A stretch of DNA of 64,000 bases. It comes from Enterobacter genomosp. O (GTDB taxonomy: Bacteria > Pseudomonadota > Gammaproteobacteria > Enterobacterales > Enterobacteriaceae). Under the pieces are notes generated by a model. It did no database searches, was not told the DNA's origin, and worked only from the letters and a program-made list of their open reading frames with translations. The stretch spans positions 62,001-126,000 of the forward strand of contig NZ_LECZ01000023.1 of NCBI RefSeq assembly GCF_001022965.1. Reading direction: 5' to 3'. Shown in pieces: positions 19,175 to 29,400 of this stretch. Every line of letters begins with the position of its first letter. Position 1 is the stretch's first letter. The translations under genes were made by a program, and so were the position numbers.

Positions 19175-20242
19175 TTATTCCGTCGCGTTGGCCAGCATCT
19201 GAGCCTTCACGCAGAGCTCCGCCGCCCTGAAGGCGTGGGCCTGGGTCATGGCGTTTTCAGTACGATGCAAACAGTCGAGGATCAGTTCGCCAAAGAACGG
19301 GAACCCCACCTGTCCGGCGACCGGATAGCGGAACTCTCCCTCTTTATTGACGAGATACACCACGTCCTGCTCGCCGCGGGTGAGATCGACATATTTGCGG
19401 ATCTCGATATAGCCTTCGGTGCCGAGCAGCGTCAGGCGGCCATCGCCCCAGGTAGAGAGTCCGTCAGGGGTAAACCAGTCGCAGCGGAAATAGCCGCTGG
19501 CGCCGTTTTCCCCTTTCAGCGTGGCATCGCCAAAATCTTCAAAGGCGGGGTACTGCGGGTGTTTAACGTTGCGCACCTGGCTTGCCACCACGGTGGCGTC
19601 GCTGTTGCCGGTGTAAAAAAGGAACTGCTCAATCTGGTGGCTGCCGATATCGCACAGAATGCCACCGAAATAGCGTCGATCGTAGAACCAGTCCGGGCGG
19701 CCGGTCCCTTCCCGGTGCGGGCCAGTCCCCAGCGTTTGTACGACGCGCCCAATGGCCCCTTGCTGCACCAGCTGTCCGGCAAAGACCGCGCTCTCAACGT
19801 GCAGGCGCTCGCTGTAGTACACGGCGTATTTCCGGCCCGTTTTTTCCACCATGGCTTTGGCATCTTCCAGCTGCTCAAGGGTGGTGAGCGGCGCTTTATC
19901 CGTGAAGTAGTCCTTGCTGGCGGCCATCGCCTTCAGCCCCAGCGCGCAGCGCTCGGAGGGAATGGCGGCGCCAGCCACCAGCCGCACCTCGTCGTCGGCG
20001 AGTATCACGTCCAGGGATTCTGCAACCCTGGCCTGCGGATACTGCTGGATGAATTTGTCCACTTTTGCCGGGTCAGGGTCGTACACCCATTTGAGCGTGG
20101 CGCCAGCTTCAATCAGGCCGTTACTCATGCCGTAGATATGGCCGTGGTCTAGCGCGGCCGCGGCAAAGACAAATTCGCCTTCCTTCACGACCGGCTGTGG
20201 CTTACCGACCGGCGCGTAGTTCATACCGTCATTTTTGTTCAT
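19175..20242 (-). CDS. Gfo/Idh/MocA-family protein (B), non-canonical motifs
   Basis: A 355-residue family member that departs from its neighbours. The dinucleotide-binding start is AAALDHGHIYGM rather than GxGxxG; the EKP motif reads TDKAP; the C-terminal catalytic segment is CDIGSHQIEQFLF with Glu in place of the usual Asp. An N-terminal extension of about 20 residues precedes the fold. Its ATG overlaps the stop of gene C (ATGA), indicating translational coupling. It may be a divergent enzyme of altered chemistry or a partner subunit; activity is uncertain. Confidence 0.85.
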   Translation of the reverse strand: MNKNDGMNYAPVGKPQPVVKEGEFVFAAAALDHGHIYGMSNGLIEAGATLKWVYDPDPAKVDKFIQQYPQARVAESLDVILADDEVRLVAGAAIPSERCALGLKAMAASKDYFTDKAPLTTLEQLEDAKAMVEKTGRKYAVYYSERLHVESAVFAGQLVQQGAIGRVVQTLGTGPHREGTGRPDWFYDRRYFGGILCDIGSHQIEQFLFYTGNSDATVVASQVRNVKHPQYPAFEDFGDATLKGENGASGYFRCDWFTPDGLSTWGDGRLTLLGTEGYIEIRKYVDLTRGEQDVVYLVNKEGEFRYPVAGQVGFPFFGELILDCLHRTENAMTQAHAFRAAELCVKAQMLANATE

Positions 20243-21423
20243 TGTGTCACTCCTTCATCCAGATCTTTGCCAAGGGGAATCGCACCGACTTCGCTGAAGT
20301 TGGCAACGCTTGCGGATTTTTCATAAAAACGGGGGGCGAGTGCGTTCGTCCCGCCGGTGCGGTAAAACGGGTCATCGCGCTGAATCGGCAGCGAGACCAC
20401 GCTGCGGGTAATGGCGGATTTATAAATCGCGGTAATCAGCTCCAGGGAGCGTTTGCCCTGCAGGCCGTCCACTAACGGCGCCGCGTCGTGCTCGATGGCA
20501 TACAGCAGGTCGTTAATCTGCCCGGTGTGCAGCGTCCACTCGAGCTTCGGCGTCTCCTGAAAAACGGCGTTGAGCTGCGCTTCCCGCTGCAGATCCCGAT
20601 CCTCCTGCGGGAAGCCGTTATCGGCGCTGACGCTGGCAACGGCCTGCCACGGGGCGGAGATGCGCGCCTTGTCACCCTGGATAATGATTTTCTGATCTTC
20701 CCCGTGGTGTACGACCGAGGCAGTCAGTTGGGTGAGCGCGCCGCTGGGGTATTTAAATATCGCGGCGCTGAGATCTTCGACTTCAGCGTTGTCGTGCGCC
20801 ACGTTAGTCATCATGGCCACCACCTCGGACGGGAAGCCCAGCATCCACTGAATGGCGTCGATGTGATGAACCGCGTGGTTAAGCGTGCAGCCGCCGCCCT
20901 CTTTTTCCCAGGTACCGCGCCACCACAGGTCGTAGTAGCAGTGTCCGCGCCACCAGAACGAATCCACCTGGGCATGGCAGACCTTGCCAGCCAGACCCGA
21001 ATCCAGCGCCGCTTTTAAGCGCCAGAAGGCGTCGGTAAAGCGGTTTTGGGCAATGATGGCGAGCGTTTTGCCGCTGGCTTTCTGTGCGGCGAGCATGGCG
21101 TCGCACTCCTCCAGCGAGGCGGCCATCGGCTTTTCGCACAGCACATGGCGGCCGGCATTGAGGGCATCAATGCTTATCTCTGCATGGACGTAAGGCGGCG
21201 TGCAGACGTCGACGATGTCGATATCCGGCTCTGACGCCAGCATCTGCTGGTGGCTTTCATACACTCGCGCGTCCGTCAGGCCGTAGCGCGTTTTTTTCTC
21301 GTGAGCTTTTTCCGGGTAGATATCCACCAGCGCGACGATCCGGCAGCGCTGGCCAAACTGCAAATAGCCCTGAATATGGTTATGCGAGATATTCCCTGTT
21401 CCCACGATAGCGACATTTAACAT
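20239..21423 (-). CDS. Gfo/Idh/MocA-family oxidoreductase (C)
   Basis: A 394-residue dehydrogenase with canonical motifs: GTGNISHNH at the N-terminus, LCEKP in the Rossmann domain, and NHAVHHIDAIQWM in the catalytic domain. The start at 21423 was chosen for the GGAGAAGAAACG ribosome binding site; the frame extends 12 codons upstream into the preceding gene. A C-terminal tail of about 50 residues beyond the usual fold carries YRTGGTNALAPRFYEKS. It is the second gene of the minus-strand operon, overlapping gene B by 4 bases. Confidence 0.9.
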   Translation of the reverse strand: MLNVAIVGTGNISHNHIQGYLQFGQRCRIVALVDIYPEKAHEKKTRYGLTDARVYESHQQMLASEPDIDIVDVCTPPYVHAEISIDALNAGRHVLCEKPMAASLEECDAMLAAQKASGKTLAIIAQNRFTDAFWRLKAALDSGLAGKVCHAQVDSFWWRGHCYYDLWWRGTWEKEGGGCTLNHAVHHIDAIQWMLGFPSEVVAMMTNVAHDNAEVEDLSAAIFKYPSGALTQLTASVVHHGEDQKIIIQGDKARISAPWQAVASVSADNGFPQEDRDLQREAQLNAVFQETPKLEWTLHTGQINDLLYAIEHDAAPLVDGLQGKRSLELITAIYKSAITRSVVSLPIQRDDPFYRTGGTNALAPRFYEKSASVANFSEVGAIPLGKDLDEGVTQ

Positions 21424-21439
21424 CGTTTCTTCTCCGGAG

Positions 21440-22591
21440 TTACCAGGTGCCGGAGGCATCCAGCGTGACGCTGGCTGTCTCTTTAGCCACTGAGGTGCTG
21501 ATGCGCTGCTGAAGCAGGCGCAGATACTGTTTCTCGTTGAGCGGGAGTTCGACCCAGTCGTCGGTCCAGGTGGAGAGGTGCATGGCGTTGGAGAGCGTCA
21601 GCCCGTTGATCCCTTCCAGGCCCGGTGCAATGAGCGGCTCGCCGCGCAGGATGGCGGCACAGAAATTGGCGGTAATGACGTGGTGTTCGCTGCACTCCGG
21701 GGCGACGGGAAGCGTGACCTCCCAGCATTCGGGTTCACCAAAACCGTTTTGCCAGCGGGCGTTAAAATCGGTTTCGGACTCACGCAGCCGCCAGTAGCGC
21801 AGTTTCCCCTCTTCGACGACCACCTTGCCGCGATCGCCGACGATTTCCAGCCGGTTGGTGCCCGGCGTTTCCGCCACGGTCGTGATAAACACGCCCGTCG
21901 CGCCGCTGGCGTACTCGGCATAGGCGGTGACCTCGTCCTCCACTTCGATATCGCGATGTTTGCCGAACTGGCAAAACGCGCGCAGGCGAACCGGCATGCC
22001 GACCAGCCACTGCCAGAGATCGAGCTGATGCGGATCCTGGTTGAGCAGTACGCCGCCGCCTTCTCCTTTCCAGGTGGCGCGCCAGCCGCCGGAGTTGTAG
22101 TAGCTCTGCGAGCGATACCAGTTGGTGATGATCCAGTTGGAGCGGCGGATCTCGCCCAGCTCGCCGCTGTCGATCAGATCTTTCACCTTCTGGTAGAGCG
22201 GGTTCGGGCGCTGGTTGTACATGATGCCGAACACCACGTCGCACGCCTGGGCGCAGGCGTTCATCTCCTGAACCTGGGCGGTATACACGCCCGCCGGTTT
22301 TTCACACAGAGTGTGGATGCCGTGGCGCATTGCCAGCATCGACAGGCGCGGGTGGTCGTAGTGGGGAGTCGCGACAATCACCGCGTCGATAAGCCCGCTC
22401 TGGAGCATCTCCTGCGCGTCGCTGAAAAGGGGGAGGGTGCCGACCAGCTGGCGAATGGCCGGGTGTTTTTCCAGTGCATTATCGCAAACCGCCGCCAGGC
22501 AGGCGTCACTGACCGTACCCGCCAGTAAATAACGCGCGTGGACCGTACCGATATTACCTATTCCAATAATGCCAAAACGTACCTTCTCCAT
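21440..22591 (-). CDS. Gfo/Idh/MocA-family oxidoreductase (D)
   Basis: First gene of the operon, 383 residues. It has the Rossmann motif GIGNIGTVHA, the LCEKP motif and the catalytic segment LNQDPHQLDLWQWL. The start at 22591 has AGGTGTGAC ahead of it and places the Rossmann motif at the expected distance; 63 further open codons upstream run through the promoter region and were not used. A CRP-like site and a palindrome lie between it and the divergent lacI-type gene. Confidence 0.9.
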   Translation of the reverse strand: MEKVRFGIIGIGNIGTVHARYLLAGTVSDACLAAVCDNALEKHPAIRQLVGTLPLFSDAQEMLQSGLIDAVIVATPHYDHPRLSMLAMRHGIHTLCEKPAGVYTAQVQEMNACAQACDVVFGIMYNQRPNPLYQKVKDLIDSGELGEIRRSNWIITNWYRSQSYYNSGGWRATWKGEGGGVLLNQDPHQLDLWQWLVGMPVRLRAFCQFGKHRDIEVEDEVTAYAEYASGATGVFITTVAETPGTNRLEIVGDRGKVVVEEGKLRYWRLRESETDFNARWQNGFGEPECWEVTLPVAPECSEHHVITANFCAAILRGEPLIAPGLEGINGLTLSNAMHLSTWTDDWVELPLNEKQYLRLLQQRISTSVAKETASVTLDASGTW

Positions 22592-22666
22592 GTCACACCT
22601 TAATTTCAGTTGAAATGAGTGATGACCGGAAAATAGGAAAGGGGAGCGGCAGCGACAATGTGTTTT

Positions 22667-22682
22667 TGTGAGAATACTCGCA
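22667..22682. promoter_or_regulatory. Putative CRP site of the Gfo/Idh operon
   Basis: TGTGA-GAATAC-TCGCA differs from the consensus TGTGA-N6-TCACA at one position. It lies 76 bases before the gene D start, compatible with catabolite control of a sugar operon. Confidence 0.55.
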
Positions 22683-22742
22683 GGGTGGTTAAGTAATCTC
22701 CAGGCTTCTTGAAATTTGGTTTTAAAATCAATGTGCTGTTTC

Positions 22743-22756
22743 TGCAAATATTTGCA
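22743..22756. promoter_or_regulatory. Palindromic operator candidate near the lacI-type gene
   Basis: TGCAAATATTTGCA is a perfect 14-bp palindrome 27 bases ahead of the regulator start codon. It could be the autoregulatory operator of this LacI-type protein; it lacks the central CG common in LacI-family sites, so the assignment is tentative. Confidence 0.4.
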
Positions 22757-22783
22757 AAAACTGATTGAGAGCGAGGTCACACT

Positions 22784-23842
22784 ATGTCGGGAAGGTTAAA
22801 AATGGAGGAGATCGCGGCGCTCACGGGCTATTCCGTCAGCACCGTTTCGCGGGTCCTGAGCGGCAAGTCGTACACCAGCGAGAAAGCCCGAGAAGCGATT
22901 GTGCGTACCGCGAGGAAGCTGGGCGTGCTTGAGTCGATGGCAAGCGGGCGGCTGCTGATTAACGGCATCGCGGTCTTTGCCCCGGAAAGAACCTTTCAGG
23001 GACGTGGGGACATTTTTTATCTGGAAGTGACCAAAGGTATTGCTGAAGCCTGCGCGCCGCACAACGTGTGGGTCAGCTGCTGTGGATTAGAAGAACAGCA
23101 CGCCGATGTGAAATTATTTATGGAAAAGGCCAGTCATAAGAATATCAACGCGATAATCATTATTGGAACTGATGATTCCACCATATTTAAACTGGCGAGC
23201 ACGCTGAATAAGCCCTGCGTGTTGATTAACTCCGTTGACCGGGATCGGGTGCTGGATTCCGTGTCGCCCGACCACCGGGCGATTGGTTTCACCGCCATGC
23301 AGTACCTTTTTGAGCAGGGGCATCGCCGGGTCCTCACGCTCACCTGCCTGCGCCGGGATACGCTCTACGCGCGTCTGGACGGCATCAAGGAGGCATACCG
23401 CCATTTTCACGTTGCCTTTGATCCCCAGCGCGATCTATTAGTGACAGAGTGGTTTACGGCAGACGAGGCCGAGCGGGCGCTGGACGCGTGGCTGATGAGT
23501 CATGACAGATCCCAGTGGCCGGAGGTGATTTTCCCGAACAGCACCAGCATGACGGAAGGCGTGGTCAGGGCGTTAACGCGCCACGGGCTGCGCATTCCGG
23601 AAGACATTTCGCTCATCACGACCGATTTTGCCTGGAATTTAGCGCACCGTCTGGAAAGACCGATCACGGGCGTTACGGTGCCCTGCCGCGAGCTGGGGAT
23701 TGAGGCCGTTCACCTGCTGCAAACGCGGCTCAACCGACCGCAGGCACCGGTCTTTAACCTGCTGCTGCAGGGCAAAGTGATGGACTACGGCTCGGTCAGT
23801 AACGCCACGCGCCACGCGGCTCGCGTGGCGCTGGATCAGTAA
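22784..23842 (+). CDS. LacI-family transcriptional regulator
   Basis: A 352-residue repressor with an N-terminal LacI helix-turn-helix (about 6-30, MEEIAALTGYSVSTVSRVLSGK), a hinge-helix segment near 50 (SMASGRLL), and a periplasmic-binding-protein-like sensor domain (about 60-330). It is divergent from the four oxidoreductases and therefore their likely regulator; the inducer would be the transported sugar or a derivative. GAGGT precedes the ATG. Its stop codon directly abuts the stop codon of the convergent msrA, with no base between. Confidence 0.92.
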   Translation: MSGRLKMEEIAALTGYSVSTVSRVLSGKSYTSEKAREAIVRTARKLGVLESMASGRLLINGIAVFAPERTFQGRGDIFYLEVTKGIAEACAPHNVWVSCCGLEEQHADVKLFMEKASHKNINAIIIIGTDDSTIFKLASTLNKPCVLINSVDRDRVLDSVSPDHRAIGFTAMQYLFEQGHRRVLTLTCLRRDTLYARLDGIKEAYRHFHVAFDPQRDLLVTEWFTADEAERALDAWLMSHDRSQWPEVIFPNSTSMTEGVVRALTRHGLRIPEDISLITTDFAWNLAHRLERPITGVTVPCRELGIEAVHLLQTRLNRPQAPVFNLLLQGKVMDYGSVSNATRHAARVALDQ

Positions 23843-24484
23843 TTACGCCAGCTGCGGCGGCAGGCAAACGCCGATGCCCCCGATACCGCAGTAGCCATAG
23901 GGGTTTTTATGCAGATACTGCTGGTGATCGTCCTCGGCATAGTAGAACGGTTTCGCCGTCGCAATTTCCGTGGTCACCTCGCGCGTATCGCCAGCTTCAC
24001 GCATGGCCTGCTGGAAACGCTCAAGGCTGGCGCGCGCGGCGGCGTCCTGCTCCGGCGTGAGCGGATAAATAGCCGAGCGGTACTGGGTGCCGTGGTCGTT
24101 GCCCTGACGCATGCCCTGCGCCGGGTCATGATTTTCCCAGAAGACCTGCAGGAGCTGCTCGTAGCTAATCACCGCAGGGTCATAAACCACGCGAACCGCT
24201 TCCGCATGGCCGGTTTCCCCGGAGCAGACTTCGCGGTAGGTTGGATTAGGCGTGTAACCGCCCGTGTAGCCGGCCGCCGTGCTGTAAACGCCGGGCAGCT
24301 GCCAGAAGAGGCGTTCAACGCCCCAGAAGCAGCCCATCGCGAACAGGGCGATTTCCATTCCTTCTGGAACGTTGGTCATTGAATGGTTATTGACGGCGTG
24401 TAAGGTCGCCACAGGCATAGGGGTGTTGCGTCCCGGTAATGCATCGGCTTGTGAAACCAGATGCTTTTTGTCGAATAAACTCAC
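23843..24484 (-). CDS. msrA: Peptide-methionine (S)-S-oxide reductase MsrA
   Basis: Repairs oxidised methionine by reducing the S epimer of methionine sulfoxide, using thioredoxin. The 213 residues match E. coli (212). The catalytic cysteine is C52 in GCFWG, and the recycling cysteines are C199 (YGYC) and C207 (GVC) near the C-terminus. Other family motifs present are GYTGG and GDHGTQYRS (here NDHGTQYRS). It is divergent from tamA. Confidence 0.97.
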   Translation of the reverse strand: MSLFDKKHLVSQADALPGRNTPMPVATLHAVNNHSMTNVPEGMEIALFAMGCFWGVERLFWQLPGVYSTAAGYTGGYTPNPTYREVCSGETGHAEAVRVVYDPAVISYEQLLQVFWENHDPAQGMRQGNDHGTQYRSAIYPLTPEQDAAARASLERFQQAMREAGDTREVTTEIATAKPFYYAEDDHQQYLHKNPYGYCGIGGIGVCLPPQLA

Positions 24485-24590
24485 GATGGGGCCTCCCGGG
24501 GTGCGATGTTTCAGTTAAGGTTGTCACGAAGCGTTTAATTGAACACAATAAATGCGCTGAATGAGTCTAGATTTAATCATAAGAAATATT

Positions 24591-24627
24591 TGGGTGTTAC
24601 ACCCATTTTCAACCCGTGATTTGGGTT
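24591..24627. promoter_or_regulatory. Two adjacent inverted repeats in the msrA-tamA promoter region
   Basis: TGGGTGT-T-ACACCCA (24591-24605, perfect) is followed by AACCC-N7-GGGTT (24611-24627). They lie about 80-115 bases before the tamA start. Their regulator is unknown. The ATATTTGGGT stretch recurs upstream of the GPH symporter at 18094-18103. Confidence 0.35.
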
Positions 24628-24707
24628 TTGGCCAACAGGCCGTATTTTGCCGCGGAGCGGCACTTCATTTGCTTCCAGGGTGGAAACAGGGATATTCAGG
24701 AGAAAAC

Positions 24708-26441
24708 GTGACAAAAATCCGCCAGTTATGTTTAGTCAGTGTATTGCTGACAAGCGGGATTGCCAGCGCGGCGAATGTCCGTTTGCAGGTTGAGGGGTTA
24801 TCCGGGGCGCTACAAAAAAACGTGCGTGCGCAGCTATCGACCATCCAGAGCGATGAGGTGACGCCGGACCGGCGTTTTCGCGCGCGCGTGGATGACGCCA
24901 TCCGGGAAGGGCTGAAAGCGCTGGGTTATTACGAACCCACCATTGATTTTGACCTCCGTCCGCCGCCAAAGAAGGGGCGCCAGGTGCTTATTGCTCGCGT
25001 CTCGCCGGGCGAGCCGGTATTGATTGGCGGCACCAACGTGGTGCTGCGCGGCGGTGCGCGCACGGACAGGGATTACCTCGATCTGCTGAGTACGCGTCCA
25101 AAAATTGGCACCGTGCTGAATCACGGCGATTACGATCATTTTAAAAAATCCTTAACCAGCGTCGCGCTGCGTAAAGGCTACTTCGACAGCCAGTTCAACA
25201 AAAGCCAGCTTGGGGTGTCGCTGGAACGACGTCAGGCCTTCTGGGACATCGACTACGACAGCGGGGAGCGCTACCGCTTTGGTGACGTGACGTTCGAAGG
25301 GTCGCAAATTCGTGAAGAGTACCTGCAAAACCTCGTTCCCTTCAAAAAAGGGGATTACTACCAGTCGAGCGACCTGGGAGAACTGAACCGCCGCCTCTCC
25401 GCCACCGGCTGGTTTAACTCCGTGATTGTCGCACCGGAATTTGATAAGTCTCGCAAAACCAAGGTGTTGCCGCTGCATGGCGTTGTCTCGCCGCGCACCG
25501 AGAACACCATTGAGACCGGTGTGGGCTATTCGACGGACGTTGGCCCACGCGTGAAAACCTCGTGGAAAAAGCCGTGGATGAACTCCTACGGCCACAGCCT
25601 GACCACCAGCCTGAGCCTCTCAGCGCCCGAGCAGCAGCTGGATTTCAGCTACAAAATGCCGCTGCTGAAAAATCCGCTTGAGCAGTATTACCTTCTGCAG
25701 GGCGGCTTTAAGCGCACCGATTTGAACGATACCGAGCAGGACACGACGACGTTGGCAGTCTCCCGCTACTGGGAGCTCTCCAGCGGCTGGCAGCGTGCTA
25801 TTAACCTGCGCTGGAGCCTCGACCACTTTACCCAGGCCAACGTCACCAACACCACCATGCTGCTTTATCCGGGCGTGATGATCAGCCGCACCCGCTCGCG
25901 CGGGGGCCTGATGCCGACCTGGGGCGACTCACAGCGCTACTCAATCGATTATTCCAACACCGCCTGGGGCTCCGACGTGGACTTCTCCGTCTTTCAGGCG
26001 CAAAACGTCTGGATCCGCACGCTGTACGACAAACACCGCTTTGTGATGCGCGGTAATCTCGGCTGGATTGAGACGGGAGACTTCGAGCGCGTTCCGCCGG
26101 ATCTGCGCTTCTTCGCCGGGGGCGACCGCAGCATTCGCGGGTATAAGTACAAATCGATCTCACCGGAAAACGAAAAAGGCCAGCTGACCGGGGCGTCAAA
26201 ACTGGCGACCGGCTCGCTGGAGTACCAGTACAACGTCAGCGGCAAGTGGTGGGGCGCCATGTTTGTTGACGGCGGTGAAGCGGTGAACGATATCCGCCGC
26301 AGCGATTTCAAAACCGGCGCGGGCGTAGGCGTGCGCTGGCAGTCACCCGTTGGGCCCATCAAGCTCGATTTCGCCGTTCCGGTGGGCGACAAAGAAGAAC
26401 ACGGATTACAGTTTTACATCGGTCTGGGGCCTGAATTATGA
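24708..26441 (+). CDS. tamA: Translocation and assembly module outer-membrane protein TamA
   Basis: Omp85-family barrel that works with TamB in outer-membrane protein and lipid handling. The 577 residues equal E. coli. A signal peptide (1-21, ending SGIASA) precedes three POTRA domains (about 22-265) and a 16-strand barrel (about 266-577) with the [11 protein letters not shown] (VRGF-like) motif and a terminal YIGLGPEL. The start is GTG at 24708 with AGGAG six bases upstream; the upstream open frame reads through palindromes and is not coding. tamB overlaps the end by 4 bases. Confidence 0.96.
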   Translation: MTKIRQLCLVSVLLTSGIASAANVRLQVEGLSGALQKNVRAQLSTIQSDEVTPDRRFRARVDDAIREGLKALGYYEPTIDFDLRPPPKKGRQVLIARVSPGEPVLIGGTNVVLRGGARTDRDYLDLLSTRPKIGTVLNHGDYDHFKKSLTSVALRKGYFDSQFNKSQLGVSLERRQAFWDIDYDSGERYRFGDVTFEGSQIREEYLQNLVPFKKGDYYQSSDLGELNRRLSATGWFNSVIVAPEFDKSRKTKVLPLHGVVSPRTENTIETGVGYSTDVGPRVKTSWKKPWMNSYGHSLTTSLSLSAPEQQLDFSYKMPLLKNPLEQYYLLQGGFKRTDLNDTEQDTTTLAVSRYWELSSGWQRAINLRWSLDHFTQANVTNTTMLLYPGVMISRTRSRGGLMPTWGDSQRYSIDYSNTAWGSDVDFSVFQAQNVWIRTLYDKHRFVMRGNLGWIETGDFERVPPDLRFFAGGDRSIRGYKYKSISPENEKGQLTGASKLATGSLEYQYNVSGKWWGAMFVDGGEAVNDIRRSDFKTGAGVGVRWQSPVGPIKLDFAVPVGDKEEHGLQFYIGLGPEL

Positions 26442-29400
26442 GTTTATGGAAGAAGATAAGCCTCGGGGTGCTGATTTTTATCGTGCTGCTGCTCGGTACG
26501 GTGGCGTTTCTGGTGGGAACGACGACCGGGCTGCATCTGCTGTTTAACGCCGCGAACCGCTGGGTGCCCGGGCTGGAAATCGGCCAGGTGACGGGCGGCT
26601 GGCGCGACCTGCGCCTGAAAAACATCCGCTATGAGCAGCCGGGCGTGGCGGTGAACGCCGGGGAATTCCACCTGGCGGTGAAGCTGGACTGCCTGCGCGA
26701 CAGCAAGCTCTGCGTTAACGATCTGTCGCTAAAAGATGTCAACGTGGCGATAGATTCGAAAAAAATGCCGAAGTCTGCGCCGGTGGAGGAAGAGGACAGC
26801 GGCCCGCTGAATCTCTCCACCCCGTACCCGATCGCGCTTTATCGGGTAGCGCTGGATAACGTCAATATCAAAATCGACGACACCACCGTGTCGGTGATGG
26901 ATTTCACCTCCGGCCTGCGCTGGCAGGAGAAAAACCTGACCCTGACGCCTACGTCGCTACAGGGTTTACTGATTGCGCTGCCGAAAGTGGCGGACGTGGC
27001 GCAGGAAGAGATCGTCGAACCGAAGATCCAGAACCCGCAGCCGGAAGAAAAGCCGCTGGGCGAAACGCTGAAAGATCTCTTCTCGAAGCCTGTCCTGCCG
27101 GAGATGACCGACGTTCACCTGCCGCTGAACCTCAACATTGAGGAATTCAAAGGCGAGCAGCTGCGCCTGACCGGCGATACCGACCTGACCGTCTACACCA
27201 TGCTGCTGAAGGTCAGCAGCATCGACGGCAATATGAAGCTCGACGCGCTGGATATCGACACCAACCAGGGCTCGGTTAACGCGTCAGGGAATGCCCTGCT
27301 GCGCGACAGCTGGCCGGTTGATATCACGCTGAACAGCGCGCTCAACATCGATCCGCTGAAAGGCGAAAAGGTGAAGGTCAAAGTGGGCGGGGCGCTGCGC
27401 GATAAGCTGGACGTCGGCGTGAATCTCTCCGGCCCGGTGGACATGGTGCTGCGTGCGCAAACCCAGCTGGCGGAAGCCGGGCTGCCGCTTAATCTTGAGG
27501 TTGTCAGCAAGCAGCTTTACTGGCCGTTCACCGGCGAAAAGCAGTTCCAGGCCGATGACCTGAAGCTGAAGCTGAGCGGCAAGATGACCGACTACACGCT
27601 CTCGTTCCGCACCGCGGTGAAGGGGCAGGGCGTGCCGCCTGCAACCATCACGCTGGATGCGAAGGGCAACGAACAGCAGGTAAACCTCGACAAGCTGACC
27701 GTCGCGGCGCTGGAAGGTAAAACCGAGCTGACCGCGCTGCTCGACTGGCAGCAGGCGATCAGCTGGCGCGGCGAGCTTAAGCTGACGGGCATTAACACCG
27801 CCAAAGAGGTGCCGGACTGGCCGTCAAAACTGGATGGCCTGATCAAAACCCGCGGCAGCCTGTACGGCGGCACGTGGCAAATGGACGTGCCGGAAATCAA
27901 GCTCACCGGTAACGTGAAGCAGAACAAGGTTAACGTTGAAGGCTCGGTCAAAGGCAACAGCTACCTGCAGTGGGTAATTCCGGGACTGCACGTGGCGCTG
28001 GGTCGCAACACGGCGGATATCAAAGGCGAGCTGGGGGTGAAAGATCTCAATCTGGATGCCACCATCGACGCGCCGAGCCTGGATAACGCCCTGCCGGGCC
28101 TTGGCGGCACGGCGAAAGGGTTAGTGAAAGTGCGCGGCACGGTCGACGCGCCGCAGCTGCTGGCGGATATCACCGCCAATAACCTGCGCTGGCAGGAGCT
28201 GAGCGTTGCCCGCGTCCGCGTGGAAGGGGATGTGAAATCCACCGATCAGATCGGCGGTAACCTGAACCTGCGCGTGGAGCGCATTTCTCAGCCGGACGTC
28301 AACATTAACCTGCTCACCCTGGACGCCAAAGGGAACGAGAAGCAGCACGACCTCCAGCTGCGCGTGCAGGGCGAGCCGGTCTCCGGCCAGCTTCACCTGA
28401 CCGGCAGCTTCGACCGCAAGGAAGAGCGCTGGAAGGGGACGCTGGACAACACCCGCTTCAACACGCCGGTTGGGCCGCTGGCGCTGTCACGCTCCATCGC
28501 GCTGGACTACCGCAACGCCGAGCAGAAGATCAGCATTGGACCACACTGCTGGACCAACCCGAATGCGGAACTGTGCGTGCCGCAGACCATCGATGCGGGA
28601 GCGGAAGGGCGCGCGCAGATCAACCTCAATCGCTTCGATCTGGCGATGCTGAAGCCGTTTATGCCGGATACCACGCAGGCCAGCGGCGTCTTCAGCGGGA
28701 AGGCCGATGTCGCCTGGGATACCACGAAAGAGGGGCTGCCGCAGGGCAGCGTTACGCTTTCCGGGCGTAACGTGAAGGTGACGCAGGAGGTCAACGATGC
28801 GCCGCTGCCGGTGGCATTCGACACCCTGAACCTGAGCGCGGACCTGCATAACAACCGCGCGGAGCTGGGGTGGCTTATCCGTCTGACCAACAACGGTCAG
28901 TTGGACGGGCAGGTACAGATTACCGACCCGCAGGGACGGCGTAATCTGGGCGGCAACGTCAACATCCGCAACTTCAACCTGGCGATGGTGAACCCGATTT
29001 TCGCCCGCGGAGAAAAAGCAGAGGGCATGCTCAACGCCAACCTGCGCCTGGCCGGCAACGCGCAAAGCCCGCAGCTTTTCGGTCAGTTGCGGCTCAGCGG
29101 CGTAGATATTGACGGCAACTTTATGCCGTTTGATATGCAGCCCAGCCAGATCGCGATGAACTTCAACGGCATGAGCTCGACGCTGAGCGGCTCGGTATTA
29201 ACGCAACAGGGACAAATCAACCTGAGCGGCGACGCGGACTGGAGCCAGCTCGATAACTGGCGTGCCCGTATTGCCGCGAAAGGCAGTAGGGTGCGCATCA
29301 CCGTACCGCCAATGGTGCGCCTGGACGTCTCGCCAGATGTGGTCTTTGAAGCCACGCCAAGCCTCTTTACGCTTGACGGACGCGTTGACGTGCCGTGGGC

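Noticed and set aside
24561..24707. A 49-codon N-terminal extension of tamA
   Set aside because: It reads through inverted repeats, has no ribosome binding site and would hide the signal peptide; GTG at 24708 has AGGAG and matches the E. coli protein.
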